Shown here one piece after another: positions 44,201 to 52,708 of a stretch of DNA of 64,000 bases. Source of the stretch: Paramagnetospirillum magnetotacticum MS-1 (GTDB lineage: Bacteria > Pseudomonadota > Alphaproteobacteria > Rhodospirillales > Magnetospirillaceae); the NCBI RefSeq assembly GCF_000829825.1, contig NZ_JXSL01000027.1:124001-188000 (forward strand), written 5' to 3'. The position numbers and the translations under genes are program-made. Positions within the stretch are counted from its first letter, which is position 1. Each line of letters starts with the position of its first letter. The notes beneath the pieces were generated by a model, which worked only from the letters and a program-made list of their open reading frames with translations, searched no databases and had not been told where the DNA came from.

Positions 44201-47200
44201 GTGGTTCACGGCACCGTTAGGAGTCTGTTTCAGCTTCTCGGGGCCATCCTGGTGGGGTTGTTGATTGCAATCCCCCTGGCGGCGTGGAGATTGTCCCACG
44301 GCCCTATTTCGCTCGAATTTCTGACCCCCTATATCGAGGAAGCGCTGACCGCGCGGGACGGATCGCTGATGGTCCGTCTTGACACCACCGTGCTGCAGCG
44401 CGGTGACGACGAGCGCATGCTGGAAATCCATGTCAGTAATGTGCGGGCCTATATGGCCGGTAACGACATCCCGGTGGTTTCCGTGCCCGATATGGCTCTG
44501 TCCTTGAGCGGGCGGGCGTTGCTCCGGGGTGTTATCGCGCCCAATTCCATCCGCCTCAACCGGCCTAGCCTGTCCCTGGTCCGCGATGTGTCGGGTCATT
44601 TCCAGTTCGGCCTGCCCGAGGGCGGCGGCGACGATGCCGGGGTGGTGATCGCCCAGGTCAAAGACGCCCTACTGGGCGAACCCGATCCGTCCAAGCCGGG
44701 GCGGGTGCTGCAATCCTTCAGTATCCGGGGCGCCGATCTGAAGATCGAGGATCGGGCTCTGGGCACCAACTGGCATGCGCCGGGTGCCGATCTGGCGGTG
44801 CGCCGCGTTCCATCAGGTATTCAGGCCAGGGGTAAAATACCCCTGGATCTGGCGGGCGAGGTGGGCGAGGTCGTGCTGGAGGCGGCATATGCCAAGGCCG
44901 ATGGCTCTGCCGAAGCGGAACTTCGCTTGCGTGGCATCCGACCGGCGGTTCTGGCCCGCTTTGGCGGTCCGGCGGTGCATCTGGGCGTGGTCGACATGCC
45001 CCTGGCGGGTAGTGTGCGGGCACGGCTGAATGGCGCCGGACTACTCGAAAGCCTGGCCTTCGATCTTTCGGGAGGCAATGGGCGACTCGACCTGCCCGCG
45101 CCGTTCAATACCGTCCATCAGGTGGCCGGAGCCTCGTTGCGCGGCGAGCTGAGCAAGGCCATGACCCGGCTGGATCTGACCGAGGTCAGGCTGGATCTGA
45201 ACGGTCCCACCTTCGCCCTGGCTGCGGTGGTGGATGGGCTGGGCGGCGAGACCAGCGTCAAGGCCGAGGGCTCGCTCCGTGATGTGCCCGTGGATCAGGT
45301 TGGCGAGCTTTGGCCCAACGGCCTTGCCCAGAATGCCCGCGACTGGGTGGTTCCCAACATGTCCAAGGGCATGGTGCGCGAGGCTTCCATCCAGCTTTCC
45401 GCCCATTCGCTTTCGGGCCGTTTCGACGATGTGGTGATCGATCATTTGGGCGGCGAGGTCCGCCCCGAAGGCGTCACGGTGGATTATCTCCATCCCATGC
45501 CCGTGGCGCGCAATACGGTCGGAGTCTGTACTTTCGATGCCACGTCGTTCCGTATTGCCCTGACCGGGGGCGAGGTCTATGGGCTGCGCCTGAAGGAAGG
45601 CACCATCATCTTCACCGGACTGGACAAGGATGACCAGTTCGCCGATATCGAACTGGTCATCGCCGGTCCCGCCACCGATGCCTTGAAGCTCATCGACAAT
45701 CCGCCATTGCGCTATGCCCAGGCCCTGGGGATCGAGCCCGCCAAGGTCAGCGGCGATGCCCTGGCCAAGCTGCGCCTCAAATTCCCGCTGCTGAAATCCC
45801 TGCGGCTGGACGATGTGGGCATCAAGGCCAATGCCACCGTCAAGAAGGTGGTTATTCCCAAGGTGATGATGGGTCTGGACCTGTCGGACGGCACCTTGGA
45901 ACTGGACGTGGACGCCAAGGGGCTGGACGCCACCGGTCCGGTGGTTCTGGCAGGCATCCCCGGTCATCTTGCTTGGCGCGAGAATTTTTCCAAGGGACAG
46001 CCCTTCCGCTCACGCTATTTCCTCAAAGCCCCCGAGGTCGGGGAGGATCAGCGCAAGCTGCTGGGCCTGGACGGCGTGCCCTTCGTGGCGCCCTTTACCT
46101 CCGGACCCGTGGGCGCCGAGGTGACCGCCACCTTCTCCGACGGCGGCAAGGCCGAGATCGATTCCAAGGTCGATTTGGGGCCCGCCGCCATGGCTTTGCC
46201 TGGCCTGGGATGGACCAAGCCCGCGGGCAAGCCCGGCACGGCCGAAGTGCTGGTGAAGCTTGACCGCGAGCTCGTCTCCTCGGTGCCGCGCTTCGCGGTC
46301 AAGGCGGGGGACCTGGACGTGTCCGGTTCCGTGGCCTTCAGCCCCGAGGGCAAAGCGCGCAAGGTGGAATTTTCCCGAGCCCGCTATCTTCGCACCGATG
46401 GCGAAGGCTCCATCACCATCCGCCCCGACAATGCGGGCCTGGATATCGTCTTCAAGGGAGCCAGCTTCGACGCCGAGCCGGTCCTTGTCCGTGACGAGGA
46501 CGCCAAGGCGGGCAAGAAAAAGGACGATGCCGACAAGCCGCCGCCCATGACGGTCAACGCCACCGCCAAGTCCATGTGGATGTCGGAGAAAGGGTCTCTG
46601 GCCAATGCGACCGCCAACCTGATCCGGGATACCCATGATTGGCAGAACGTCCAAATCAAGGGCGGCCTGGGCGGCGGCAAGAGCTTTGCCGCAATGGTCC
46701 AGCCGGGCGGGTCCAAGCGCCGCAACTTCTCGGTCACCTCCGACGATGCCGGGGCGGTGATGCGGGTCTTCGACATCTATGGCGACCTGATGGGCGGCGA
46801 ATTGTCGGTCGAGGGCTTCATCGACGATTCGCGCAAGGAGCAGCCCTATAACGGCACCATCAAGGTCAGCGATTATCATGTGCGCAATGCGCCCGTGCTG
46901 GCCCGCCTGCTGACCGTGGCGGCCCTGGCCGGAATTCTCGACGTGCTGCAGGGCGAAGGCGTCAGCTTCTCCTCGCTTGAGGCTCCTTTCACCATGACCG
47001 AGGGACTGGTGGAGGTGCGCGACGTGCGCGCCTGGGGCCCGGCGCTAGGCATCACCGCCAAGGGCCAGATCGATCTCGACAAGTCGCGCATGGCCATGGA
47101 AGGCACGGTGGTGCCCGCCTATGCCCTGAATTCGGTTCTGGGCAACATTCCCCTGCTGGGTTGGCTGATCACCGGCGGCCAGAAGGGGGGCGGTATCATC

Positions 47201-47359
47201 GCCTTCAACTACTCCATGAAAGGTCCGACCGACGACCCCTCGGTGACCGTCAACCCGCTTTCGGCTCTGACCCCCGGCTTCCTGCGCAATCTGTTCAACA
47301 TCTTCGACGACGGCAGCGAGACCAACGCCAGGAAGCCCGCCGCCAAGGATCCCAAATAG
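44201..47359 (+). CDS. Large AsmA/YhdP-like membrane-anchored protein (DUF3971)
   Basis: This protein of about 1052 residues has an N-terminal membrane helix (roughly residues 9-28, LFQLLGAILVGLLIAIPLA) followed by a very long, repetitive beta-rich periplasmic part, ending with an AsmA-like C-terminal region (GNIPLLGWLITGGQKGGGIIAFNYSMKGP). Proteins of this type (YhdP, TamB, AsmA) form bridge-like channels that carry phospholipids to the outer membrane. The window also has two MCE proteins for the same job. The start GTG 44201 is chosen because it precedes the membrane helix and follows GGAGATGGTGGCGA; the open frame further upstream is antisense to glnE. Confidence 0.82.
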   Translation: MVHGTVRSLFQLLGAILVGLLIAIPLAAWRLSHGPISLEFLTPYIEEALTARDGSLMVRLDTTVLQRGDDERMLEIHVSNVRAYMAGNDIPVVSVPDMALSLSGRALLRGVIAPNSIRLNRPSLSLVRDVSGHFQFGLPEGGGDDAGVVIAQVKDALLGEPDPSKPGRVLQSFSIRGADLKIEDRALGTNWHAPGADLAVRRVPSGIQARGKIPLDLAGEVGEVVLEAAYAKADGSAEAELRLRGIRPAVLARFGGPAVHLGVVDMPLAGSVRARLNGAGLLESLAFDLSGGNGRLDLPAPFNTVHQVAGASLRGELSKAMTRLDLTEVRLDLNGPTFALAAVVDGLGGETSVKAEGSLRDVPVDQVGELWPNGLAQNARDWVVPNMSKGMVREASIQLSAHSLSGRFDDVVIDHLGGEVRPEGVTVDYLHPMPVARNTVGVCTFDATSFRIALTGGEVYGLRLKEGTIIFTGLDKDDQFADIELVIAGPATDALKLIDNPPLRYAQALGIEPAKVSGDALAKLRLKFPLLKSLRLDDVGIKANATVKKVVIPKVMMGLDLSDGTLELDVDAKGLDATGPVVLAGIPGHLAWRENFSKGQPFRSRYFLKAPEVGEDQRKLLGLDGVPFVAPFTSGPVGAEVTATFSDGGKAEIDSKVDLGPAAMALPGLGWTKPAGKPGTAEVLVKLDRELVSSVPRFAVKAGDLDVSGSVAFSPEGKARKVEFSRARYLRTDGEGSITIRPDNAGLDIVFKGASFDAEPVLVRDEDAKAGKKKDDADKPPPMTVNATAKSMWMSEKGSLANATANLIRDTHDWQNVQIKGGLGGGKSFAAMVQPGGSKRRNFSVTSDDAGAVMRVFDIYGDLMGGELSVEGFIDDSRKEQPYNGTIKVSDYHVRNAPVLARLLTVAALAGILDVLQGEGVSFSSLEAPFTMTEGLVEVRDVRAWGPALGITAKGQIDLDKSRMAMEGTVVPAYALNSVLGNIPLLGWLITGGQKGGGIIAFNYSMKGPTDDPSVTVNPLSALTPGFLRNLFNIFDDGSETNARKPAAKDPK

Positions 47360-47363
47360 CAAA

Positions 47364-47390
47364 ACGCCCGCCGGTGACCGGCGGGCGTTT
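47364..47390. terminator. Bidirectional terminator AsmA-like / trcR
   Basis: AAACGCCCGCCGG-TGA-CCGGCGGGCGTTT is a perfect stem with A-run on one side and T-run on the other (47362-47390), so it can stop transcripts from both directions. It lies 5 bp after the AsmA-like stop and 27 bp from the end of the convergent regulator gene. Confidence 0.88.
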
Positions 47391-47416
47391 CATCACGTGC
47401 CACGCGGTGGGAGGGC

Positions 47417-47998
47417 TCACTCCTCGGCGGCGGCATCCTCGTGAGTGGCAGGCTCGGCATCATCGAGGATCACCGAGCGCGAACGGCCCGACAAAGCCAC
47501 GACCTTTTCCAGTTCAGCCTCGGTGCACATGCCAAGCGTCACCGGATTGCGCGGCTTGATGTTGGTGGCGTTCCAATGGGTCTTGTCGCGCACCGACTGG
47601 ATGGTCGGCTTGGTGGTGCCGACCAGCTTAGAGATGGCGGCGTCCGAAAGCTCCGGATGATGCTTGATGATCCAGGCGATGGCGTCGGGACGGTCCTGAC
47701 GCTTGGACACGGGCGTGTAGCGCGCGCCCTTGGGCTTGGCGCGCGGCTGGGGAATATCGGTGATGGTCAGCTTCAGGCGGCCGTCGGGATTGGCCTCGCA
47801 GCGCTCGATCTCGGCACGGGTTACCTGTCCGTTGGCCATGGGGTCCAGACCGACGATGCCAGCGGCCACTTCGCCGTCGGCGATGGCCTGGACCTCGAGC
47901 GGATGCAGGCCGCAGAAATCTGCAATCTGCTCGAAGGAGAGAGCGGTGTTCTCGACCAGCCAAACGGCGGTCGCCTTGGGCATGAGCGGCAGAGCCAT
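47417..47998 (-). CDS. trcR: TrcR-type cell-cycle regulator (DUF1013)
   Basis: This 193-residue protein belongs to the DUF1013 family, which in alphaproteobacteria includes TrcR, a DNA-binding regulator of the cell-cycle network. It begins PLMPKATAVWLVENTALSFEQIADFCGLHPLEVQ, with a helix-turn-helix, then GIVGLDPMANGQVTRAEIERCEAN, and a second HTH-like region ISKLVGTTKPTIQSVRDKTHWN. The acidic tail is variable. The start ATG 47998 follows GTCAGGAGGTTTC. A strong family match. Confidence 0.88.
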   Translation of the reverse strand: MALPLMPKATAVWLVENTALSFEQIADFCGLHPLEVQAIADGEVAAGIVGLDPMANGQVTRAEIERCEANPDGRLKLTITDIPQPRAKPKGARYTPVSKRQDRPDAIAWIIKHHPELSDAAISKLVGTTKPTIQSVRDKTHWNATNIKPRNPVTLGMCTEAELEKVVALSGRSRSVILDDAEPATHEDAAAEE

Positions 47999-48165
47999 GA
48001 AACCTCCTGACGCGGTGTCGTTCCCCTCCGTCCGCCCTGGACGGGGCGGGAACGATCCCCCGCAACGCTTTTTCCGAAATACCCGCGAGACCGCATGGGG
48101 TCAGATCGCGGATGGCAACACTCCGGCGAGTGCGAGGGTAGTTATAGGTGCGAATGCGGCATTGG

Positions 48166-49158
48166 TCAAACCTGCAGCACGATCTTGCCCATATGGGCGT
48201 TGCTTTCCATCAGGGCATGGGCCTTGGCGGCCTCGGCCAGAGGGAAAACGGCGTGGATCAAAGGCGCAATGGCCCCCTTATCCAAAAGCGGCCAGATGGT
48301 CTCGGCCAGACCCCGGGCCATGCGGGCCTTGGCGTCGTTGGATTGGGGACGCAGCGTCGATCCGGTCAGGGTCAGGCGTTTGAGCATCACGGGCATCATG
48401 TTCAGCTCGGCGCTGCTGCCCCTTAAGAAAGCGATGGAGACCAGACGGCCATCGGCGGCCAGGCTCTTGATATTGCGGGCCATATAGTCGCCGCCCACCA
48501 TGTCGAGGATGACGTCGATCCCCTTGCCCTTGGTCTCGGCCCGGATCACCTCGACGAAGTCGGCAGTGGAATAATCGATGGCCATATCGGCGCCGAGTTC
48601 GCGGCAGGCCGTGCATTTCGCTTCGCCATTGGCGGTGGCGAAGACGGTGGCGCCCAAGGCTTTGGCCAGTTGAATGGCGGTGGTGCCGATACCGCCCGCG
48701 CCGCCATGGACCAAAAAGCGATCGCCTGACTTCAACTGACCGCGCTCGACCACATTGTGCCAGACGGTGAAGAAGGTCTCGGGCAGGGCGGCGGCACGGA
48801 TCATGTCATAGCCCTTAGGAATGGGCAGGCAGTGACGCGCATCGACGGTGCAGTACTGGGCATAGCCGCCGCCGGGGGCCAGGGCGCAGACCTCGGCCCC
48901 CAGAGCGGGGGAGGTGACGCCTTCGCCCAGGGCGACGATGGTGCCTGCCACTTCCAGGCCGGGCAGGTCTGAGGCTCCGGGCGGGGCTGGATAGGCCCCG
49001 GCGCGCTGCAGCACGTCGGGACGGTTGATGCCCGCCGCGGCCACCTTGATCAGCACCTCGCCCGGTTTGGGCTGGGGCAATGGCCGGGTGATGGGGACCA
49101 GTACCTCAGGACCGCCGGGGGTGGAAATTTCGACGCAGGTCATGGTCTCGGGCAGCAT
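48166..49158 (-). CDS. NAD(P)H quinone oxidoreductase of the MDR/zeta-crystallin family
   Basis: This 330-residue medium-chain reductase resembles the PIG3/QOR group. It has GINRPDVLQRAGAYPAPPGASDLPGLEVAG near the N-terminus and the nucleotide-binding VHGGAGGIGTTAIQLAKALG. Zinc ligands of alcohol dehydrogenases are missing, as expected for quinone reductases. It reduces quinones using NADPH. Stands alone, divergent from the DUF1192 gene. Confidence 0.88.
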   Translation of the reverse strand: MLPETMTCVEISTPGGPEVLVPITRPLPQPKPGEVLIKVAAAGINRPDVLQRAGAYPAPPGASDLPGLEVAGTIVALGEGVTSPALGAEVCALAPGGGYAQYCTVDARHCLPIPKGYDMIRAAALPETFFTVWHNVVERGQLKSGDRFLVHGGAGGIGTTAIQLAKALGATVFATANGEAKCTACRELGADMAIDYSTADFVEVIRAETKGKGIDVILDMVGGDYMARNIKSLAADGRLVSIAFLRGSSAELNMMPVMLKRLTLTGSTLRPQSNDAKARMARGLAETIWPLLDKGAIAPLIHAVFPLAEAAKAHALMESNAHMGKIVLQV

Positions 49159-49233
49159 CCGTCGGGCCTCGCATTGTGGGTGTGGCGCCCAATCTGGTAC
49201 GTTCTCTCAACCGTGGCAAGAGAGGATCGCCCC

Positions 49234-49416
49234 ATGGATGCCGATGATCTGGAACCGCGCAAGAAACCTCAGGCTTTGAAGAACCTGGACCCCATGTCCA
49301 TCGAGGAACTGAAGGACTATATCGCCGATCTGGAAGGCGAAATCCTCCGCGCCCGGGAGGCCATCACCCGTAAACAGGCGGTCAAGGCGGGGGCGGAGGC
49401 GTTTTTCAAACGGTAA
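49234..49416 (+). CDS. DUF1192 family small protein
   Basis: This 60-residue protein matches the short alphaproteobacterial DUF1192 family. The central LDPMSIEELKDYIADLEGEILRAREAITRKQ is a predicted helix or coiled coil, and AGAEAFFKR ends the chain. AGAGGATC lies before ATG 49234. Function is unknown. The stop codon sits inside a GGTAAA/TTTACC inverted repeat. Confidence 0.82.
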   Translation: MDADDLEPRKKPQALKNLDPMSIEELKDYIADLEGEILRAREAITRKQAVKAGAEAFFKR

Positions 49417-49434
49417 ATCGGTACTTGTTTACCG
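49411..49434. promoter_or_regulatory. Inverted repeat CGGTAAA-N10-TTTACCG
   Basis: Seven-base arms at 49411-49417 and 49428-49434 pair perfectly, 42 bp before the 3-hydroxybutyrate dehydrogenase ATG. The left arm includes the DUF1192 stop codon. It could be an operator for the following operon. Confidence 0.35.
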
Positions 49435-49475
49435 CTTTGCGGCTTGATAAGACAAATAAGACGGGAGGAAGCGGC

Positions 49476-50258
49476 ATGTTGAACGGAAAGCGGGCCCTGG
49501 TCACCGGGTCCACCAGCGGTATCGGCCTCGGCATCGCCCGCGCCCTGGCGGCTAAAGGGGCTTCGGTGATGCTCAACGGGTTCGGCGACGCGGCCGAGAT
49601 CGAGGCTCTGCGCGCCGGTCTCGCCAAGGAATTCGGCGTCACCGTGCTTTACAACGGTGCCGATCTTTCCAAATCCGATGGGGCAGGCGATCTGGTCCGT
49701 GACGCCGAGGCTCGCTTGGGCGGCGTGGACATTCTGGTCAACAATGCCGGGATCCAGCATGTCTCGAAGGTGGAGGATTTTCCGCTGGAGCGCTGGGATG
49801 CGGTGATCGCCATCAACCTGACCTCAGTGTTCCAGGCCATCCGGGCCGCCATGCCCGGCATGAAGGCGCGCGGTTGGGGCCGGATCATCAATGTGGCCTC
49901 GGCCCATGGTTTGGTGGCCTCGGTGGATAAATCGGCCTATGTGGCCTCCAAGCATGGCGTGCTGGGCCTGACCAAGGTGGTCGGCCTGGAAACCGCTGAA
50001 TTGGACATCACCTGCAACGCCATCTGCCCTGGTTGGGTTCTGACGCCCCTGGTGCAAAAGCAGATCGATGCCCGCGCCGCCGCCCAGGGCGTTTCGGTGG
50101 AGCAGGCCGGCCGCGACCTGTTGTCGGAAAAGCAGCCCTCCAAGAAATTCACCACCCCGGAGCAGTTGGGCGATCTGGCGGTGTTCTTGTGCTCTGGCGC
50201 CGCCGCCAACATGACCGGCACCAGCCTGACCATGGATGGAGGCTGGACGGCGCAATGA
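49476..50258 (+). CDS. 3-hydroxybutyrate dehydrogenase (SDR family)
   Basis: This 260-residue short-chain dehydrogenase interconverts 3-hydroxybutyrate and acetoacetate with NAD, a step in using polyhydroxybutyrate stores. It has TGSTSGIGLGIA, NNAGIQHVSKVEDFP, the catalytic SAHG Ser region and YVASKHGVLGL (YxxxK), and the C-terminal NMTGTSLTMDGGWTAQ. GIQHV and the GLVASVDKSAY loop are characteristic of 3-hydroxybutyrate dehydrogenases. Its stop overlaps the next ATG (ATGA). Confidence 0.9.
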   Translation: MLNGKRALVTGSTSGIGLGIARALAAKGASVMLNGFGDAAEIEALRAGLAKEFGVTVLYNGADLSKSDGAGDLVRDAEARLGGVDILVNNAGIQHVSKVEDFPLERWDAVIAINLTSVFQAIRAAMPGMKARGWGRIINVASAHGLVASVDKSAYVASKHGVLGLTKVVGLETAELDITCNAICPGWVLTPLVQKQIDARAAAQGVSVEQAGRDLLSEKQPSKKFTTPEQLGDLAVFLCSGAAANMTGTSLTMDGGWTAQ

Positions 50259-50698
50259 GCCATAAGAAGGAGCCGTCGCGCCAGGCCCATTATCCCTTCC
50301 GGCTGGAGATCCAGACCCGATGGTCGGACAACGACATGTTCGGCCACCTCAATAACGTGGTCTATCAGCGCTTTTTTGAACACATCGTGGTCAAGTTCCT
50401 GACCGGTCCCTGCGATCTGGATTTGATGAGCGCGCCGGTCATCACCTTTGCCGCCGAATCGTCGTGCCGCTTTCTCAAGCCCTTGTCCTATCCCACTCCG
50501 GTGGTCGCGGGCATCTGCATCGATCATCTGGGCCGCACCAGCGCCCGCTACGGTCTGGCCCTGTTCGAGGCGGGATGCGACGAGGCCGCCGCCGAGGGGC
50601 ATTGGATTCACGTCTTCGTCGATCGGGCCAGCCAGCGCCCGGTTCCCATTCCCGACGCGGTGCGTGCCGTGCTCGAAGCCCATCGGAGGATATCATGA
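50255..50698 (+). CDS. 4HBT-family acyl-CoA thioesterase
   Basis: This 147-residue hotdog-fold protein has the 4-hydroxybenzoyl-CoA thioesterase signature WSDNDMFGHLNNVVYQRFFE, with the catalytic Asp. It hydrolyses an acyl-CoA of unknown chain. It is coupled by ATGA to both neighbours, the dehydrogenase and the hexapeptide protein. Confidence 0.85.
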   Translation: MSHKKEPSRQAHYPFRLEIQTRWSDNDMFGHLNNVVYQRFFEHIVVKFLTGPCDLDLMSAPVITFAAESSCRFLKPLSYPTPVVAGICIDHLGRTSARYGLALFEAGCDEAAAEGHWIHVFVDRASQRPVPIPDAVRAVLEAHRRIS

Positions 50699-51312
50699 CC
50701 GGCCTTTGCTATGCGTTCGAGGGAATGGTGCCGGTGGTCGATCCCACCTCTTATGTCCATCCCACCGCCGTTCTGATCGGTGACGTGCGCATCGGCCCCG
50801 GCTGCTTCATCGGGCCGGGCGCATCGCTTCGCGCCGATTTTTCCAGCGTGATCATCGGCGCGGGCGTCAATATCCAGGACAACTGCATTTTGCACGGCAC
50901 GCCCGGCTTCCACACCGTGGTCGAGGATTACGGCCATATCGGCCATGCCGCCGTGGTGCATGGCTGCCGCATCCGCCGCAACGCCCTGGTGGGCATGGCG
51001 TCGTCCATCTATGACGGGGCTGAGGTGGGCGAGGAAGCCATCATCGCCGCCATGGCCTTCGTGCCCGCCGGGTTCAAGATTCCGCCCCGTACCCTGGTGG
51101 CCGGTCTGCCCGCCAAGGTGCTGCGCGAGTTGTCCGACGAAGAAGTGGCGCGCAAGACCCGCGGTACCGAGGCCTATCAGCAACTGGCCCAACGGGCGCT
51201 GAAGTCCATGGTGCCGTGCGAGCCGTTGAGTGCGCCCGAGCCGGGCCGCGCCCAGTTGAACCCCAGTGCGCTGTGGCCCGACGATCTGACGCGGCATAAG
51301 CCCAAGGGGTAG
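50695..51312 (+). CDS. PaaY-like hexapeptide-repeat protein (gamma-carbonic anhydrase fold)
   Basis: This 205-residue protein forms a left-handed beta helix from hexapeptide repeats (IGDVRIGPGCFIGPGASLRADFSS onwards). Metal-ligand His residues of the gamma-carbonic anhydrase superfamily are present in CILHGTPG and YGHIGHAAVVHGC. PaaY relatives have thioesterase activity in phenylacetate degradation. In this operon of dehydrogenase and thioesterase it could deal with CoA esters. Exact role uncertain. Confidence 0.82.
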   Translation: MTGLCYAFEGMVPVVDPTSYVHPTAVLIGDVRIGPGCFIGPGASLRADFSSVIIGAGVNIQDNCILHGTPGFHTVVEDYGHIGHAAVVHGCRIRRNALVGMASSIYDGAEVGEEAIIAAMAFVPAGFKIPPRTLVAGLPAKVLRELSDEEVARKTRGTEAYQQLAQRALKSMVPCEPLSAPEPGRAQLNPSALWPDDLTRHKPKG

Positions 51313-51315
51313 AAA

Positions 51316-51447
51316 TTCCGGGGCCTTCTGCCCCGCACCCCGACCGGGAGGCATGCCTCCCGGACCCTCTCTTTGGTTTTTTTAACAAGCTGGTGGTCTG
51401 GAGGCTGTGCCTCCAGGCGGGTTTGGGCGGCAGCCCAATTGCCGAAG
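51316..51447. repeat. Multi-palindrome intergenic repeat, copy C
   Basis: The third copy follows the same order: GGGGCCTTCTGCCCC, CGGGAGGCATGCCTCCCG, a TTTGGTTTTTTT-containing AT-rich linker, TCTGGAGGCTGTGCCTCCAG and GGGCGGCAGCCC. Paired base changes (CGG to TGG with matching CCA) keep the third hairpin intact, a sign that the fold is selected. It lies between the PaaY-like gene and the end of fdhC, again tail to tail. Confidence 0.8.
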
Positions 51448-51455
51448 CGATCAGG

Positions 51456-52436
51456 CTACTCCGCCGCTTTCGGTTCGCCCTTTTCCACTTCCTCGACCCA
51501 GACGGCATGGTGCTCGCGCGCCCATTCCCGGTCCACATAGCCGGTGGTGACGGCGGTGGAGGCGCCCTCCATGCCGATGGTGCCGATATAGATATGGCCC
51601 AGGATGAACAGGATCATCACCACAGCCAGGGCAGCGTGGATCAGATGCATGACCTGCATGGCGTGCAGGTCGGCCAGGGTGAAGGGGAACAGCAGGTTCA
51701 GCCCCGTGGACGACACCAGGGCGCCCACCACGATGACCATCCAGAACTGGGTCTTCTGGCCGAAATTGAACTTGGCGGCGGGGGGATGGACGCCTTTCTT
51801 CAAGAGGCCGCCGCCACCCTTGATCCAGCCCCAGTCATAGCGATCCCACAGATTGTCCCTGGCCCAGAGATAGAAGATCACCACCAGCCCGGCCATGAAG
51901 ACGAAGCCGGAAATGTTGTGCAGCCATTTACCCGCCCAGCTTAACCAGGAGAACAGGGTCTTGCCGATGATGGGTTCGATGATCCAGCGGCCGAACAGCA
52001 GGTTCAGGCCCGTGGCGCCCAGCACCAGGAAGGACCCGGCGGTCAGCCAATGTCCGATGCGTTCGATCTTGGTGAAGCGCAGGATGGTCTGCCCCGAGGG
52101 GCCTCCCTCCATCATGATCTTGCCGCGAATGAAGTAGAAGGCGGTGATGGCGAGCGTGACGCCGATCAGCAGCCAGCCCGCATAGACCGCCAGCTTGCCG
52201 TTGCGCACATTGCGCCAGGTTTCGCCCTCGGACTGGATCAGCACGCCGCGCGTGGCGGGCTGTCCTCCGATATAGCCAGCCTCGCCCTGGCGGATGGCGC
52301 GCCAGGAATCGGGGCTGGTGACGCGGTCCGACTGGGCGGCGGTGGGGATGTCGCCGTCAGAACTGGCGGCCCATGCCGGTTCGGTCACGCCGAGCCCCAG
52401 GACGATAGCCAGGATGGCGAGGATGGTTCGGCTCAT
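51456..52436 (-). CDS. fdhC: Formate dehydrogenase gamma subunit (cytochrome b)
   Basis: This 326-residue inner-membrane cytochrome b556 passes electrons from the Fdh alpha/beta subunits to quinone. It has a signal-like N-terminus (MSRTILAILAIVLGLGV), then a helix at ~85-103 and four helices of the FdnI fold. Haem-ligating His candidates lie in RIGHWLTAGSF, KWLHNISGF and MHLIHAALAVVMILFILGHIY. Last gene of the main fdh operon. Confidence 0.92.
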   Translation of the reverse strand: MSRTILAILAIVLGLGVTEPAWAASSDGDIPTAAQSDRVTSPDSWRAIRQGEAGYIGGQPATRGVLIQSEGETWRNVRNGKLAVYAGWLLIGVTLAITAFYFIRGKIMMEGGPSGQTILRFTKIERIGHWLTAGSFLVLGATGLNLLFGRWIIEPIIGKTLFSWLSWAGKWLHNISGFVFMAGLVVIFYLWARDNLWDRYDWGWIKGGGGLLKKGVHPPAAKFNFGQKTQFWMVIVVGALVSSTGLNLLFPFTLADLHAMQVMHLIHAALAVVMILFILGHIYIGTIGMEGASTAVTTGYVDREWAREHHAVWVEEVEKGEPKAAE

Positions 52437-52449
52437 GCTCTGCCTCCCC

Positions 52450-52704
52450 TTAAAACCGTTGTCCGGCGATGCGGCCCGCAGGCGCCGCCTCTCCGGAGGG
52501 AATGGGGCCGTCGGTGGCCAGCCGGGCGATGCCGTCGTTCTGACTGGCGATACGCTGCCGCAGGGCCTCGCGGGTCATGGGCGATATCTCGGTGTCCTTG
52601 GGTCCCGCATAGGTTCCCTTGTCCAGCTTGACCTGCCGCCCCATTTCCTCGCCCTTGCAGCCTGCCAGGGCGAGGATGACGAGTAGCGCTGCGAGCGGCT
52701 TCAT
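52450..52704 (-). CDS. Small lipoprotein of the fdh operon
   Basis: This 84-residue protein starts MKPLAALLVILALAGCKGEE, a lipoprotein signal with lipobox LAGC. The mature part is polar (LDKGTYAGPKDTEISPMTREALRQR). It lies 4 bp after fdhB and 13 bp before fdhC. Its role is unknown, probably at the periplasmic face alongside the formate dehydrogenase. Confidence 0.75.
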   Translation of the reverse strand: MKPLAALLVILALAGCKGEEMGRQVKLDKGTYAGPKDTEISPMTREALRQRIASQNDGIARLATDGPIPSGEAAPAGRIAGQRF

Positions 52705-52708
52705 GGCC

